A stretch of 64,000 nt of DNA from Hyaloscypha bicolor E. Taxonomy: Eukaryota > Ascomycota > Leotiomycetes > Helotiales > Hyaloscyphaceae. The position numbers and the translations under genes were made by a program. Below the pieces are notes generated by a model. It was given only the letters and a program-made list of their open reading frames with translations. It did not search any database and had not been told where the DNA came from. Location: positions 1,116,001-1,180,000 of the forward strand of contig NW_020194627.1 of NCBI RefSeq assembly GCF_002865645.1, in the 5' to 3' direction. Below are positions 46,846 through 59,279 of this stretch, in pieces. The number at the start of each line of letters is the position of its first letter. Position 1 is the stretch's first letter.

Positions 46846-48130
46846 TCAATCCTTTAGCTGCTCTATAACATATGGCACATGATCACCCGTAACGCTGATA
46901 TCTTTCTTGGGATCATACTTCCCGAGGGTTTCCAAGGGGCCGTATTTCTCGCAAAGATATAGCATATCATTGTACGCCCTGTAAGAGGTTTCATTCAGCA
47001 CTTTCTCCGAGCGTTGAGAAGAAACACTGACCGTTGCCTTGAAACACTTCCTGGATGGCCTGCTGAATCATTTAAGTACGGATGAATACTATAAAGTCGA
47101 TTCCGGTCGTCCCACTCATCCTTTGGCTCGGAGGGCTTAACATGGCTCTTGTAGAGCTGCATGTATTTCTGCCCCATGAAATATATCGCCCATGAGCACC
47201 TCCAAGTACCAAATTCCATTTCATTGTGCGCATAGGTGCAGCCAGCATCGAAGAGGATCGCCTTGTCTGTTTCCATGTCGATTCCGATATTCTGTTCCCA
47301 CAAGTCACCGTGTATCAGTGAGGGTTTAATTTCGCGGCCACCAGACTGCAGGGCTCCCAGGAGTCTCGGTATGACCACATCTATGAGTTGCTTGCACGCA
47401 GCGTCATATTCTGGCCATGGCCCGTTCGTCTGGTTGTCGTATTTGATGACATCCTTCAGCTGGTGGGTGAATGATTTTGCCCAGCTCTTTTCCCAGGTCA
47501 CGGTACGCTCCATGATGCCACAAACAACAGGTACCGGGAAGCCGAACATTCCATTGGGGGATGTTCCCTTTTGATGCATCTGTGCTATCTGCCACATGAA
47601 ATGCGCTGGATCGGGCGGTTCTTCGGTCAGAACCATATCATGGAAATCCCCCAGGAAGAAGTGAACATCTTGTGACTTGTGGTTCTGGTAATGTCCCCAG
47701 CCCACAGCCTTTGGCACCAGATCTGACACCACGGCATCGATAGCGGACACAGAATGGAACTCGCCCTCGGCCAGTGCGCGAGCACTATTCCCCGTTGCGG
47801 TCTTTCAGACCAGCGATCAGTAATTAGATCAATGTTGATAGAATGGAAAAGTGGCTTCGCTGTGTACCTTGAGGAAGTATCTCTTGAAAGCCCCGTCTGG
47901 CAAGTTAACGGAGATTTTGGCGGTCTTGGTCCATGAAGATGTCCCGCAAGACTCTGCAGAAAGAGGTTTGGTTCCTGAAGGCAAGACTGTTGGGGGGATA
48001 ATTTTAGCTCAACCTGGCTACCTGGGCCGGGCCGCTGCTGAAACGCTTGGACGTGCTTACCCCTGACAACAGCTTTATTGAGTAGGAAGTTTCCCTCAAT
48101 CCCCTCCTCCCACTCTGATGAGGACGCCAT
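46846..48130 (-). CDS. Fructosamine-3-kinase-like protein
   Basis: The model is complement(46846..46978, 47032..47801, 47868..47986, 48061..48130), 363 residues, all GT-AG and in phase. The fold is the aminoglycoside phosphotransferase/fructosamine kinase type. The nucleotide-binding lobe shows FKRYFLK, then ALAEGEFHSVSAIDAVV and FHDM. The catalytic loop HGDLWEQNIGID is at about residue 225, followed by the metal-binding ILFDAGCTYAHNEMEFG (DAG where most kinases have DPG). Family members phosphorylate protein-bound fructosamines or small molecules; fungal substrates are unknown. It ends IEQLKD. It is the last gene before the repeat compartment. Confidence 0.88.
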
Positions 48131-48475
48131 GTTTCGATTACTGAGAGTGTGAGAGCATGAGGGATTCTCTGGGTCTTTTATGAAAGCGCGAGTGCGTTCC
48201 TGAGTGTCTGGACGAGGTTCACAAGCGCCGTCAGAAGCCTATTGGATACCTTCTTCCGGGGCTGACTGCAGCAATGAGTAATGGGCCTAGTCCCACTTGC
48301 CTGTGCGTACAGGGAATTTTAGTGATTTTTTAAAATTTCAACCCTTCAAATTCTTAAGGATTAATTAATAAAATCATACTTAAGTTACTTGCCTCTCAGA
48401 CGCCAAATATTAAGTCGTGATTATTCATTCTCATCTTATAATCAATAAGTGACTCCGTAGACTTCTGTTTTGGCA
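48131..48475. other. Transition from gene-rich to AT-rich compartment
   Basis: Composition turns AT-rich from about 48,300 onward. This is the presumed upstream region of the kinase-like gene. No ORF of note. Confidence 0.5.
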
Positions 48476-48729
48476 AGCAGTTCCAATGCCGCCAGGAACA
48501 ACTTTCGTAAGCGAATTTTCTCCTCGGTTTAATCTCAAATAATTTGCCACAAAAAATAATAAAACTTAACTCCTCTTTCAGATATCTAAATAACTCTTTT
48601 CAAAATAATTAACTAAATTTTTCTTTACTTCGTATAAATTTTTAACTAGTCAAAATAAGTTCGCAATGTGAGACTTTTTGATATTCTTAACTTTTAGCGA
48701 AAGTCGTTCCTGGCGGCAGCGGAACGGCT
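48476..48729. repeat. Fold-back / MITE-like element, 254 bp
   Basis: The ends form an imperfect 32-bp inverted repeat. The best 20 bp read GCCGCCAGGAACAACTTTCG (48488-48507) and pair with 48698-48717 with one mismatch. The AT-rich interior has no ORF. It could be a non-autonomous pogo-type element or two transposon ends brought together. Confidence 0.65.
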
Positions 48730-48784
48730 GTAACCGAAGTCCCGCACCAAAACACGCTAAAAACACGTTCAATACCACAACCAA

Positions 48785-48965
48785 AATGCGCGATAAGTTC
48801 ATCAAATCAAGTCGTATCGACCAGCCAGTAGCCGCAATTCAAAGAACGGAGTTCACTCATTATGCCGATATAGCTAGGGAGTTCAAGTATAATTATAGCA
48901 CTGTCTCCAGACGAATCCGTAGCCTTATAAAGTCAAAGAAGGAAGCGAATTCATTCTGGTACTAA
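48785..48965 (+). pseudogene. Pogo-type transposase N-terminal HTH relic
   Basis: MRDKFIKSSRIDQPVAAIQR followed by FTHYADIAREFKYNYSTVSR and SLIKSKKEANSFWY matches the psq-type helix-turn-helix that opens pogo/Fot1-like transposases. The frame ends at 48965 where relatives continue, and the Helitron 5' region begins about 45 bp later, so the gene was probably cut by that insertion. No catalytic domain follows. Confidence 0.75.
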
Positions 48966-49656
48966 TCCTCCTCTTCTATCTTCTATCTTCACTTCACTTC
49001 ACTTCCTTCACTTCTTTATATTATCCTACGTTTGGACCACCCTTAAGCGGTTGGCTCTCGGGGCTCCTGGAAAAAAACTGGTCACGTGAGGAACACCAGA
49101 ATCGCCCCCTTCTAGGGAATTACGCATCGGAACACGATTATGTCCAAATCCTTAGCACTCAGCTTGGGATTATAGAGAAGAAGCTAAGGTATCTTTCTCT
49201 ATATTTGAGTAGTTCTGGAATACGAGAGGCTTTTATTATAATTTTTTAAAGCTCAGGGGGAAATCTGAAGCTAGCGGTTCCATAGAAAGCGCTAAGAAAA
49301 GAAACCCTGGCCTTATATTACTCTCCTCTCTTTCTTCTCTTTATTACTATGGATCCTCCCCGCTTTTGTACTTCCTATAGGCAAAACCGGCCTGCTTCTA
49401 ACTTTATTACAGAGCGGGCTAAGCCATATAAAACTTGCTCTTACTATTGAGTTTATATCCTTCCCCTTTTCTGGCTTAATTAACTACTAGTTAATAGGCC
49501 CGAAATACTACTAATTATGTCTAGCGGTACCCTGCCTTGCAAGAACTTAATCCGAATACCCTTTTTACCTTCCGGTAATAATAATAGTTAATTACGGATA
49601 TCTCTGCGGACAAGCCAGCCCTATAGCACTAGTAACGGATCCGTTAACTGTCCGTT

Positions 49657-50480
49657 ATGGCCCCAGTTTATATTATAGAGGACCCTCCTGCCAACCCACC
49701 TACTATATGGCCTCCTGCTTTCCTCTCCCGCTTCCGGCTAGCTCCTGTATATATAACCGGTCCGCTTATAAGTTACTATATAGCTTATAGAGCCCTCTAT
49801 TTTAGCTATATAAATAATTACTTTAAGGCCTATTATAAGAAGAGTAATATAATACTTCCTCTAATCCACAAGCCTTTTTTATATCTTTCTTACCTCTTTA
49901 TAAGTAATAACTTGCTTTACTAGGCCTTCTAAATAAATATCCGGATATATAATTATACTTTTGCCTTTATATTAATTAGTTATAAGAAGGATACCCGGAT
50001 TAACTTCTCTTATAAAATCTAGTACTTTTAGATCTATAATAAGCTTTTTTATTTTTAAGGCCTATTATAGCCTGCTTTATATACCGAACTTTTCTTTATA
50101 TAGCTTTTCTTTTATAACCTGCTTTTTATAACTAATATACGAGCTACTAACTTCCCTTACTTAGATTATATAATTCTTTTATAATTTATAAATATATTTA
50201 CGAATTATAATCCGTTTATTATAATCTATAAGATAGCCTATAAGTATCTTATAAGCTAGTAAACCAATTTCCGGATTTTATTTAATTTATAAATATACTT
50301 AATTCTTGAATTAGGTACTAATTATTATTATAAGAATCTTCTAATAAATAATAAGATTATAGCCCTTATTCCGAATAAGTATATAAATATAAGCTACTAT
50401 AATCTAGTACTTATAGTCTATAAAATAAATTATAAATATTTATAAATATATATAATTAATATTATATATATAATATATTA
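49657..50480 (+). pseudogene. Helitron RepHel, N-terminal part (upstream of gypsy insertion)
   Basis: Reading through stops gives FRLAPVYITGP, then PALYTELFFI, FRILFNL and ALIPNKYINISYYNLV. This follows the Helitron-like N region, in which relatives read FRVILNP and NEVAMIIPE. The frame is cut at 50480 by the gypsy LTR and resumes after 57469. Confidence 0.65.
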
Positions 50481-50781
50481 TAAGGCACGTAATAGTAAAG
50501 TAATATACAAGTAGTTAAGGTAAGTAAACTATAAAGTAATACTTATAAGTATAACTAATTTCAAGAATTAATTCTAATAAGAGACTAATTAATACCTCTT
50601 CTAAAGCTAGGAGTATCTCCCTATATATTCCCTAGTACTTAGCCAGGCATATAAAGCCCTTTACTTAATTAGGAAATCCTATATAATTCATATAATTCTA
50701 ATTACAAGCTATACCTAAAATAGGAAACTAGATTCACGATATCTAATACCTATTTATGCGCTATTACGTATGCCTATTATA
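50481..50781 (-). repeat. Gypsy 3' LTR
   Basis: This 301-bp LTR pairs with 57169-57469. Differences are mainly transitions. Its outer terminus shows TA where the other copy has TG, consistent with RIP. Confidence 0.9.
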
Positions 50782-50789
50782 TTAACCTT

Positions 50790-53700
50790 TTTTTTAGGCT
50801 CTTATTCCCAAGAGGCCTGGGAAAACTGCGAATAGCTTTATAAATATCTCCCTAAAACTTTCCTGGCTATTAGCTTTCCCTAAAAACTTCCTATAATTGC
50901 CCTATTATTATACTAGGTAATAGAATTAAGGATATAGTTTACTAATTCTTCCTAGCTAGTTCGCAAATTGCCTCTAGTAATTTCCTCTTATAAAGGTAGT
51001 ACAAATATAGTATATACTATTAGATATAAAGCTTATCTAATCTCCTAATTAGTTCGTAAATCCTAACTTAGCCTCTATTTGCAAATAAATTATTACTTTA
51101 TAGGCCCAAGAGCTTAGAAAAGTTAATCCGATTTTCTGGTTTATTCGTGAATTCCTTCTTTAGAATTTTCTGGATATTCCTAATATAGAGCTAGTTCCGA
51201 ATTCGTAATTATTATTCGGGAAAAAAGTATTATAAAAAGGCCTTTCTTTTCTTACTAACTAATCTTCCTTTTCCTTAATTATAATATTATATTTAGCTTC
51301 TCCTTATTTCTTGCCTTTTTTCTTTAAGCTTTCTTTAAGCTTTTTTAAGCTCCTTTAAGTCTTATTTAAGCTTTATTTAAGTCTTTTTCTAATTCCCTTT
51401 TCTACTTCTTTATTTATTAAGATAAATACTTCTCTTAGTACTTATTAGCCTATTACTACCCGTTTGGCTAATACTCTTATATTCTTAATTTGCTTTTATT
51501 ATCTTTAATATTCTAAGAATATTACTAAGTTCCCTAATCTTACTTATATTAAGAGTAATAATTACTCGATATATAATTACTATTACTTTAAGAATAAGAA
51601 GTATAATCCTATAAGTTATAAATTCCTTCTTTTATTTCTTATTCTAATATTATTTAAGGTTTCTTAAGTATATATAGTATAATTAAACTACCTTTTTTAA
51701 GTTATTAATATATACAAGCGTTTTCCCTATTCTTTGCCCAAAAAAAAGAAGACTATTACTACTTTTCTTTTATACTAAACTATATATACTTCTCGTATTA
51801 AAGCTATTATTTGAGGCTAACGAATTTCCCTAATAATCTAAGAAATAAGTTAAGTAATTCTTACTAGCTTAATGCAAGTATAAAGTACTCTTAATAATAT
51901 AGTTAATATTCTTTAGTATTAAGTAAGCTTATTTTTTCCTCGTTTCTTGCTAATAGCTAATAGCTTTATAAGCTAATTTATTATTTGTTTCTCGAGAGAA
52001 TTCTAATAAAAATAATAATAAGGATAGTAAAAAGTAGTTATAAGAATAGGGTATTTATAGGATACAGAAATTAGAGTTTTTAATAATTTTCGTATGGTTT
52101 TTCCAAGAATAAATATATGGTTTTTTAATAGTTTTCTAATAAAAGCATTTATTTTTTATGCCTTTATTTAGCTAATAGTATTATAATATTACTCTTTTCC
52201 AAGTATTCTTGTAATTCTTGAGCTATATTCTCTAGATTACTTAATAATTCTCATATATTATTTACTAGTAAATAGTTCTTCTAATAAATAAGATACTTCC
52301 TTTCTTTTCTGCCTTTTTTATAGGCTATAATAGATTTTATCTCGAATTTCTTTTTGCCCTTAATCTTAACTAGTTCTAGTTTTACTATAGTACTAGCTTA
52401 TAGGTACTATGGTTTTAAGAAAGAAATATGAAAAATATTATAAATCTAATATAATAATAATAATTTCAAGTAATATATTTATTTATATATTTCTATAACT
52501 TCTAGAACTTTAAAGGGGCTAAGATATTTATTTACTAGCTTTATACTAGGTTATAGCTATTAAATATTCTTTATATAAAGCATGACTTTATTATATATCT
52601 TAAACTTCTTATTAATATATTTCTTATTATAGTACTTTTTCTATATATTTACTATTTCTTGCTATTACTTCTCTAGTGCCTCCCGTTTTACTTGAATTCT
52701 TTATATTCTTTTATATATTACTAGTGCTTCTCTTTCTAGAATATTATTCTTAATATATAGTTCTATATTAGGATAAAATTCATATAATATATAAAATAGG
52801 AATATTTTTATTATTAAATATATAAAGTTATTATATGTAAATTCTATAAGAGTAAGCTTTATTACCTAGTTATTTTACTAGTAGCTAGTATAGTACCTTA
52901 AGTATTATTTTAGAGTTTAGTTTAGATTCTCTATTTATTTATTAGTTTATGAGTGAAATACTATACTTAGCTATTATTAAACCTTTAAATAGAAATATAA
53001 ACTTAACTAGAACTTACTTATAAAGACAAATTCTTTATTAGAAGTTATGCCTGCAGGCATACTAAAGTCTTTAATAATATAGTATATAAATAGCTTTACT
53101 AGCTCAGAAGCCGAGACTTTCTTAATAATTAGAATATATTATACTATTTTTATATATCTATTAATAATAATAAGTATAAAATTATATATTTTATTATAAA
53201 ACCTAGAAGAAAATAGCCTTATAATAAAGTTTATAGTAATTTCTTGCTATAACTTAGAGGAAAGAGGAAATGAACTAAATATACTATATAGTAGATATCT
53301 TTTTACTTTAGTTTATTAATATATAAGATAAGTTCTAATATAGTTTTTTATATTTTTTCTTATATTTTACTAGAAGTACTTTTTCTAGAGAATCTCTAGT
53401 ATTTTACTAGTACCAAAATACTTACTTATAGAATTATTATAGTTAGCTTATAGTAATTCTTTTTTAAGAGCTAGCTTATTTGGTATATAAATAGTACCCT
53501 AATATTTTAATAACCCAGATATATTAAGTTCCCAAGTTTTAATAACTCTAGTAAAAGTCTTTTTTAAGAACTATTTATATTACTAGTATTATACTAATAG
53601 ATTAAGCCTTTAGTATTATAATAGTAGTTTAAGTAATATTTCTCTATTTTCCTTATATATTATTTTGGACCTAGCTACTCATATAGCTAGAATCCGTAGT

Positions 53701-56700
53701 ATATATTATTTATAACTAGCTATACTAGTAATAGGCTCAAGTAATAGTATTTCCGGTATTACTTTATTACTAAAATAGACTTCTTCTTCGGAATTCCTTA
53801 GTATCTTACTAATTAAGAAGTGCCTATTTCTTTTTTCCTGGGCCTTATATTATAGTATTATAGGAATAATATAGCGTCTTATTACTATTATTTATAAGGC
53901 TCTTTATTCTATATTCTATAGCTTATTATAAAGCGTAAATAGTAAAGTATTTTTATCTATACCCGTTATAAAGTCTGGCCTTCTTAATAGCCCGTTAGCG
54001 GAATTACTATATCCCGGCCAGTATTTTAAGATAAAGTTAAAGATAGCTAGCTTTTTTACCTATCTTATTTATTAATTATTTAGTTTTCTCTTAGTTATAA
54101 AGTATTTCAGGTTATTATAATTTGTCTTAATAATAATAGTATACCAGGCATATACTAGGTAATATTACTAAGTATAAAATACTAGAATAATAGCTAAGAG
54201 TTTAGAATTATATATCTTATACTTACTCTTAATTATAATTATCTTTTTTAAATAGAAAGTAATAGGGTATTACCTGGCTTTTGCCCTTTTACTAAAAAGC
54301 TAGGAAATTATACTTATAATTACGAATTCTAAAGTATCCGTTTCTATATAAATCTTTAAGGCTAGGTTAAAATAATAAAGAATTAGTACTATTATAAATA
54401 TAATTTATAATTTCCTAAAAGCCTTATTTGCCTTATTTGTCTAGCTAAACTAATATAGTAGTTTTCTACTAGTTTTTAGTAAATTAGTTAATCCTTTTAT
54501 TACCCTGAAATATTTATAAATAAATTTCTAGTAAAAGTTAGTAAAACCCAGAAATACTTAGATTTCTTGGATATTATTCTTTAGGGCCGGCTATTTCCTA
54601 ATAGCTATAACCCGGCTAGCCTCTATTTCTATATTATCTGGGCTAATTATAAATTCCAGGAACTTTATTCTCTTTATATTAAACTCGCATTTTACTAAGT
54701 TTATAAAGAGCTAGTATTACTATAATTACTCAAGTATATATTAGATTACTATTATATATTATTCTAGGTTCTCTAAATAAATTAAAATATTATTTAGATA
54801 AACTATATAAATAATATTTACGAGGCTCACTAGTATATAGTTAATATATACCTGAAATATTACTAGAGTATTAGATAATCTAAAAGATATAATATAGTAT
54901 TTAAAATATTTATAATATATTTGAAATACTATCTTTTACTTATTGCCCTCTTGTATTTATAACTAATAATAAGTATTTTTTAAGTCTAGCTTTATATATA
55001 TCTTTGTTTTATAAAGCTTATTTATTATTTTACTAATAAGTAATAATAGTATTTAGTTCTTAATAATAATCCTATTTAGACCCTAGTAATTAATATATAA
55101 ATATAGGCCGCCTCTTTTCTTAGAAATAAATATAATTAGGGTACTAGCTAGGCTAGTAAAATAATGGATCTATCTCTTCTCTAAGCTAGTATTAAGATAT
55201 TCCCAAAGAACTTTAAGTTTTCTTTCTAATAAAGTATATATAGGACTATATAATAATTAGGATCCTGGTTTCAGATCTATATAATGCTTTATTATATAGT
55301 AGTCGGGTAATATACTTATAGCTTCTATAGAGAATACTTAAAAAAGGTCCTAATACTTTCTGGGAAATATAGCTATCTTATTTATAGTAATAATAGTAAT
55401 TCTTTAGTTATTTATTATAGGATAAGTAATTAATAGAAAAACATATATCTTATACTTTACTACTTTAGTAAACTTCCTAGTATTTAGAACTTTAATTTTT
55501 TATAATTAAATCTAGTATCTTTATATTACTTTCCTAAAGGAAATTAGGGAATTAATCTAGTAAAGCTATAGGAATCCAAGTATTATATTAATATAGTTTA
55601 GATTAAAATCATATAATATAAAATATATATTAGCCTTTTTTCTATTTCCTAGTATATTCTTAGTAATAATTTTAAGAATATAATCTTTATATAAATAAAT
55701 TTTTTTTCTTTCTAGTAAGAATAAGGGAATTGCCCTTAATATTAATAAAATATCTATATTTAAGGCTAATTTTCTCTTTATATAATTAGCCTTTATACCC
55801 GAGTTAACTAATATTTTAATTCTTTACTTATTTTTCCTTATCTTAATAATAACCTTAATTACTATTCTTATTTTAGGGGCCTTGCCCTCTATAATATAAA
55901 TAAGTATAACTATTACGGGGCATACCTATTTCCCGGCTTCTTTAGTTTTAGGTACTTATATGCCTTATAGCTAGACTTATTATAGTTATAGTAAGTCGGT
56001 TTTCCCTAATTTGGGCAAGTAATAATATAGTAACCTTTTTTCTAATAAGTAAAGCAAGTTATATCCGGTCTTATAAATCCCGATACGGGTATTATATTAG
56101 ACCCTATTACTATGCCTTTGCTACCCCGGTTATGTGAATCTCGTAACGGGAATATACTTCTCTTCCGTTTTCCTTTATTATTTCCTTTTTCCTTTTTCTA
56201 ATTTCCTTTCTTTTATTAACCCGTTAGCTTATTATTATATTCTTATTAAGTAAATAGGTTTAAGTTATTCTTAATTCTTATAGCTATAGAAATAAGCTTT
56301 TCTCTTTCTTATAAAGCGTTTTCTTAATAATTAATCTTATTCCGAATTTCCTGCCTTAAGCTACTAAATAAGTTATCCTGCTCTCGTAATAAACCCATAT
56401 ATCCCAAGTTATCTAATAGGCTATCTAAGTAGGATACGAAGCTTTAGATACTCTAACCTGGCTACTATTTTGTATCCTTGAACTTGGCAAGGGCGTTATT
56501 ACTATAGTTCTCCGGATTTAAGATAAAATTCTTTATAAACTTAATAAAGGTTTCCTAATCCGTAATATTAATACTTACTAATTACTCCCTATACTTCCAG
56601 ATATTCCTGGCTATATTCTCAAAGAGGAAGTATAATACATAACTTTACTATATTTGTGGCCCAGGTAATCCCGTTATCTTTATACTATTTCAGCTCTACC

Positions 56701-57160
56701 TAATAGAAGAAGTCCTGGGCTTTCTTAATACTCTTCCCCTTATAAGTTAGTAATTCTCGGGTTTTTGGAGCCTTGCAAACCAAACGTACCGCCGGTAGCG
56801 TAATAGGTTTTATAATAGGTACCTAAATCTTCTCAAGATAGCGAATCTAAGCTTCTAGATCCTTTAGATCCTCCCTCTATTATATTTCTGCTTCTAACTT
56901 AGTAATGCAATAATGAGCCGCCATTAGCTTCTCTATTATTATTATTCTACTAGCTAGTTCTGGGGGTATCTGAGTTCTATTTCCTTTTCCTAATTAGATA
57001 GTAGCTAAAGTAGCTAACTAGGCGCTTTCCTAGGTACCTAACTAGGTCGCCCTAGTAATAGTAGAGGCGCTTCTTCTAGTTAATACTCTAGCTATTAGTA
57101 GTTTTGTCTATTAATGGCTTAACTACCTTATAATAAACTACTTCCCGAAGGTTAAATTAA
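50790..57160 (-). pseudogene. Gypsy gag-pol remnant
   Basis: On the minus strand, from right to left: a CCHC zinc knuckle near 55949-55993 whose Cys and His positions all read Tyr (YYNYNKSSYKAYKY). Then reverse transcriptase around 55200-54780 with SLASTLIIFISKKRGGLYLY and the active site VYLNNILIY in place of YLDD. Then integrase around 53250-52950 with SASELVKLFIYYIIKDF and SMPAGITSN. Dozens of stops make it non-functional. G-to-A and C-to-T changes explain the altered key residues. Confidence 0.85.
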
Positions 57161-57168
57161 TTAGAATA

Positions 57169-57469
57169 TGAGGCACGTAATAATAGGGTAATATATAAGT
57201 AGTTAAGGTAAATAAACTATAGAGTAATACTTATAAATATAACTAATTCCAAGAATTAATTCTAATAAGAGACTAATTAATACCCCTCTTAGAGCTAGGA
57301 GCGTTTCCCTATATATTCCCTAGTACTTAGCCAGGCATACAAAGCCCTTTACTTAATTAGGAAATCCCATATAATTTATATAATTCCGATTATAAGCTAT
57401 ACCCAAAATAGGAAACTAGATTCACGATATCTAATACCTATCTATACGCTATTACGTGTACCTATTACA
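57169..57469 (-). repeat. Gypsy 5' LTR
   Basis: This is the partner of 50481-50781 and of equal length. It begins TGTAATAGG in element orientation and would have contained the promoter. Confidence 0.9.
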
Positions 57470-59000
57470 TATATATATTATTTTACTATATCTTATTTTT
57501 CTTATATAGTAATTCGGACTAGTATTATAATTTATAGTTATAAGACTATAATAGAATCTATTAGTAAATATAATTAAAGTAATAGGTTTTTTACTAGTAT
57601 TACTTTTATATTTATCTGGTTTTCTTTTTACTTTTTTATACTAGCTATTTTTTTTAGTAATATATTATTAATATATATATTACTTATAAGATTACTTTAT
57701 TTAATTAGCTTTATTTATACTAGTAAAATATTTATATAAATATATATATAGAACTTATAAATATTCTAATTTATAAAAATATTTATATAAGTAATATTAG
57801 CTATTACTTTATTTTTTTCTTAAGTTTTATAAATAGTAATTATTTTATATAATAGCTCTTTTAAAATATAATAGTTATTATATAATACTTTAATAAGCTA
57901 AGCTTTTTTATTACTTTTATAGCTAATCTATACTAGCCTAAAATTATAGATTATTTCTTAAATAAATAATAAGCTATTAATTATCCGAATTTCTTTTATT
58001 AGGTCTTTATATTAAAAGTAAAAGAGCTATTTATAAACCTAAAAAATTATCTTTTTGGACTATATATAGGCTATATATATATATAATTAAGTACTAGAAA
58101 TATAGTTTTCTATATATATATTTATTTTTATTTCTTAGAAAAAAAGCTATTTTCTTAATTCCCGATTTAGTTAATAAAGTTATTTATACTAAGCTTCTAG
58201 ATCTATTATAAGATTTTATAAGTAAATTTATAGCTATAATAACTAATTAGATATTTTATAGACTATATAGCCTTAAAAATAATCTAAAAGCCCTATATAT
58301 AGTTTATAAGATACTTATAGCTTTATTTATATACTAGAAAAGATTTCCTAAAATATTTATAATTATAATAATTATTTGCAAAAATAAGTATTTAGAGTAC
58401 TAGTATTAAAATAATAGTTATATATTTATAGTTTATAAATTAGGCTTTCTAGGCCAGAAAGTTATTTATAATAATTACTAGATTATTCTATATAACCTAT
58501 ATTTTCTCTAGAAGTTCTATTCCTATATTAATATTAAGGTTTATATTTTTATATAAGTAATTAAGTATATTTATAAGTATATTTATAAAGAAATAAACTA
58601 TATAACTATTATAGTCTCAGGAATAAATAATAAAATTACCTAATATTTTTAAGCTTAATATATAAGCCCTATAAAGGCTTTCTAATATCTATTTAAATAT
58701 TTAATATACTAGAAATTTCCCCTAGTCTAGTATTTAGTAATTTACTTTCCTGAATAATATATAGTCTGTTTTATAAATAATCTCTTATTTAAGTAAATTA
58801 TAAATAGAGCTATAAATATTTACTTAATCTTAATAACCTTTTTTAAATATAATATAATATATAAGAATAATTACTAGTATTTATACTATAAGTTCCTATA
58901 ATACTTTATATAGATTACTAAAACCCGAATATAGAAATATTATAAATAAGAATATAATATTAGCTATATTTATTATTATAGTCTAGTTTTAGGCAAGTAG
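57470..59000 (+). pseudogene. Helitron RepHel, Rep (HUH) nuclease part
   Basis: Readable pieces are LSFFITFIANPYQPKI, FYQVFTLKVKELFINLKNYL and YIKYQKYGFPYIYIYLF, aligning with FITFTANP, the RVFRLKLKAL region and YQKRGLPHMH of active Helitrons. The HUH residues (HMH) have become YIY through C-to-T changes. The end is approximate. Confidence 0.75.
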
Positions 59001-59279
59001 TTCTACTTATAGCTCTTACTAATAATTATATATAGTTTGCAATTTTTTAATAAGCTTTATTTAGTTAAAGGCATTTATTATCCTATATATTATATTATCT
59101 ATATTACTTATAGCTTAGTAAAGAATAATTAGAAATAATTCTTATATTTTAATAAGGCTATTTTATTAATAACTAGTTATAGTTTATAGATACTTTTTCT
59201 TATAAGTATTTACTAATAGCTAATTATAAATATATAAGTAATCTAAGACTAGTATAAGAAGTATTTCTGTAATAACTTA

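Larger units (their letters stand above)
50481..57469 (-). mobile_element. Ty3/gypsy LTR retrotransposon, RIP-mutated, 6,989 bp
   Basis: Two 301-bp direct repeats bound the element. In minus orientation the LTR runs TGTAATAGG...CGTGCCTCA, giving the canonical TG...CA ends. A run of T just inside the left LTR (about 50,788-50,796) is the complement of a polypurine tract, placing the 3' end on the left. Domain order on the minus strand is zinc knuckle, reverse transcriptase, integrase, which is Ty3/gypsy order. A clean 5-bp target duplication is not visible in the AT-rich flanks. Confidence 0.9.
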
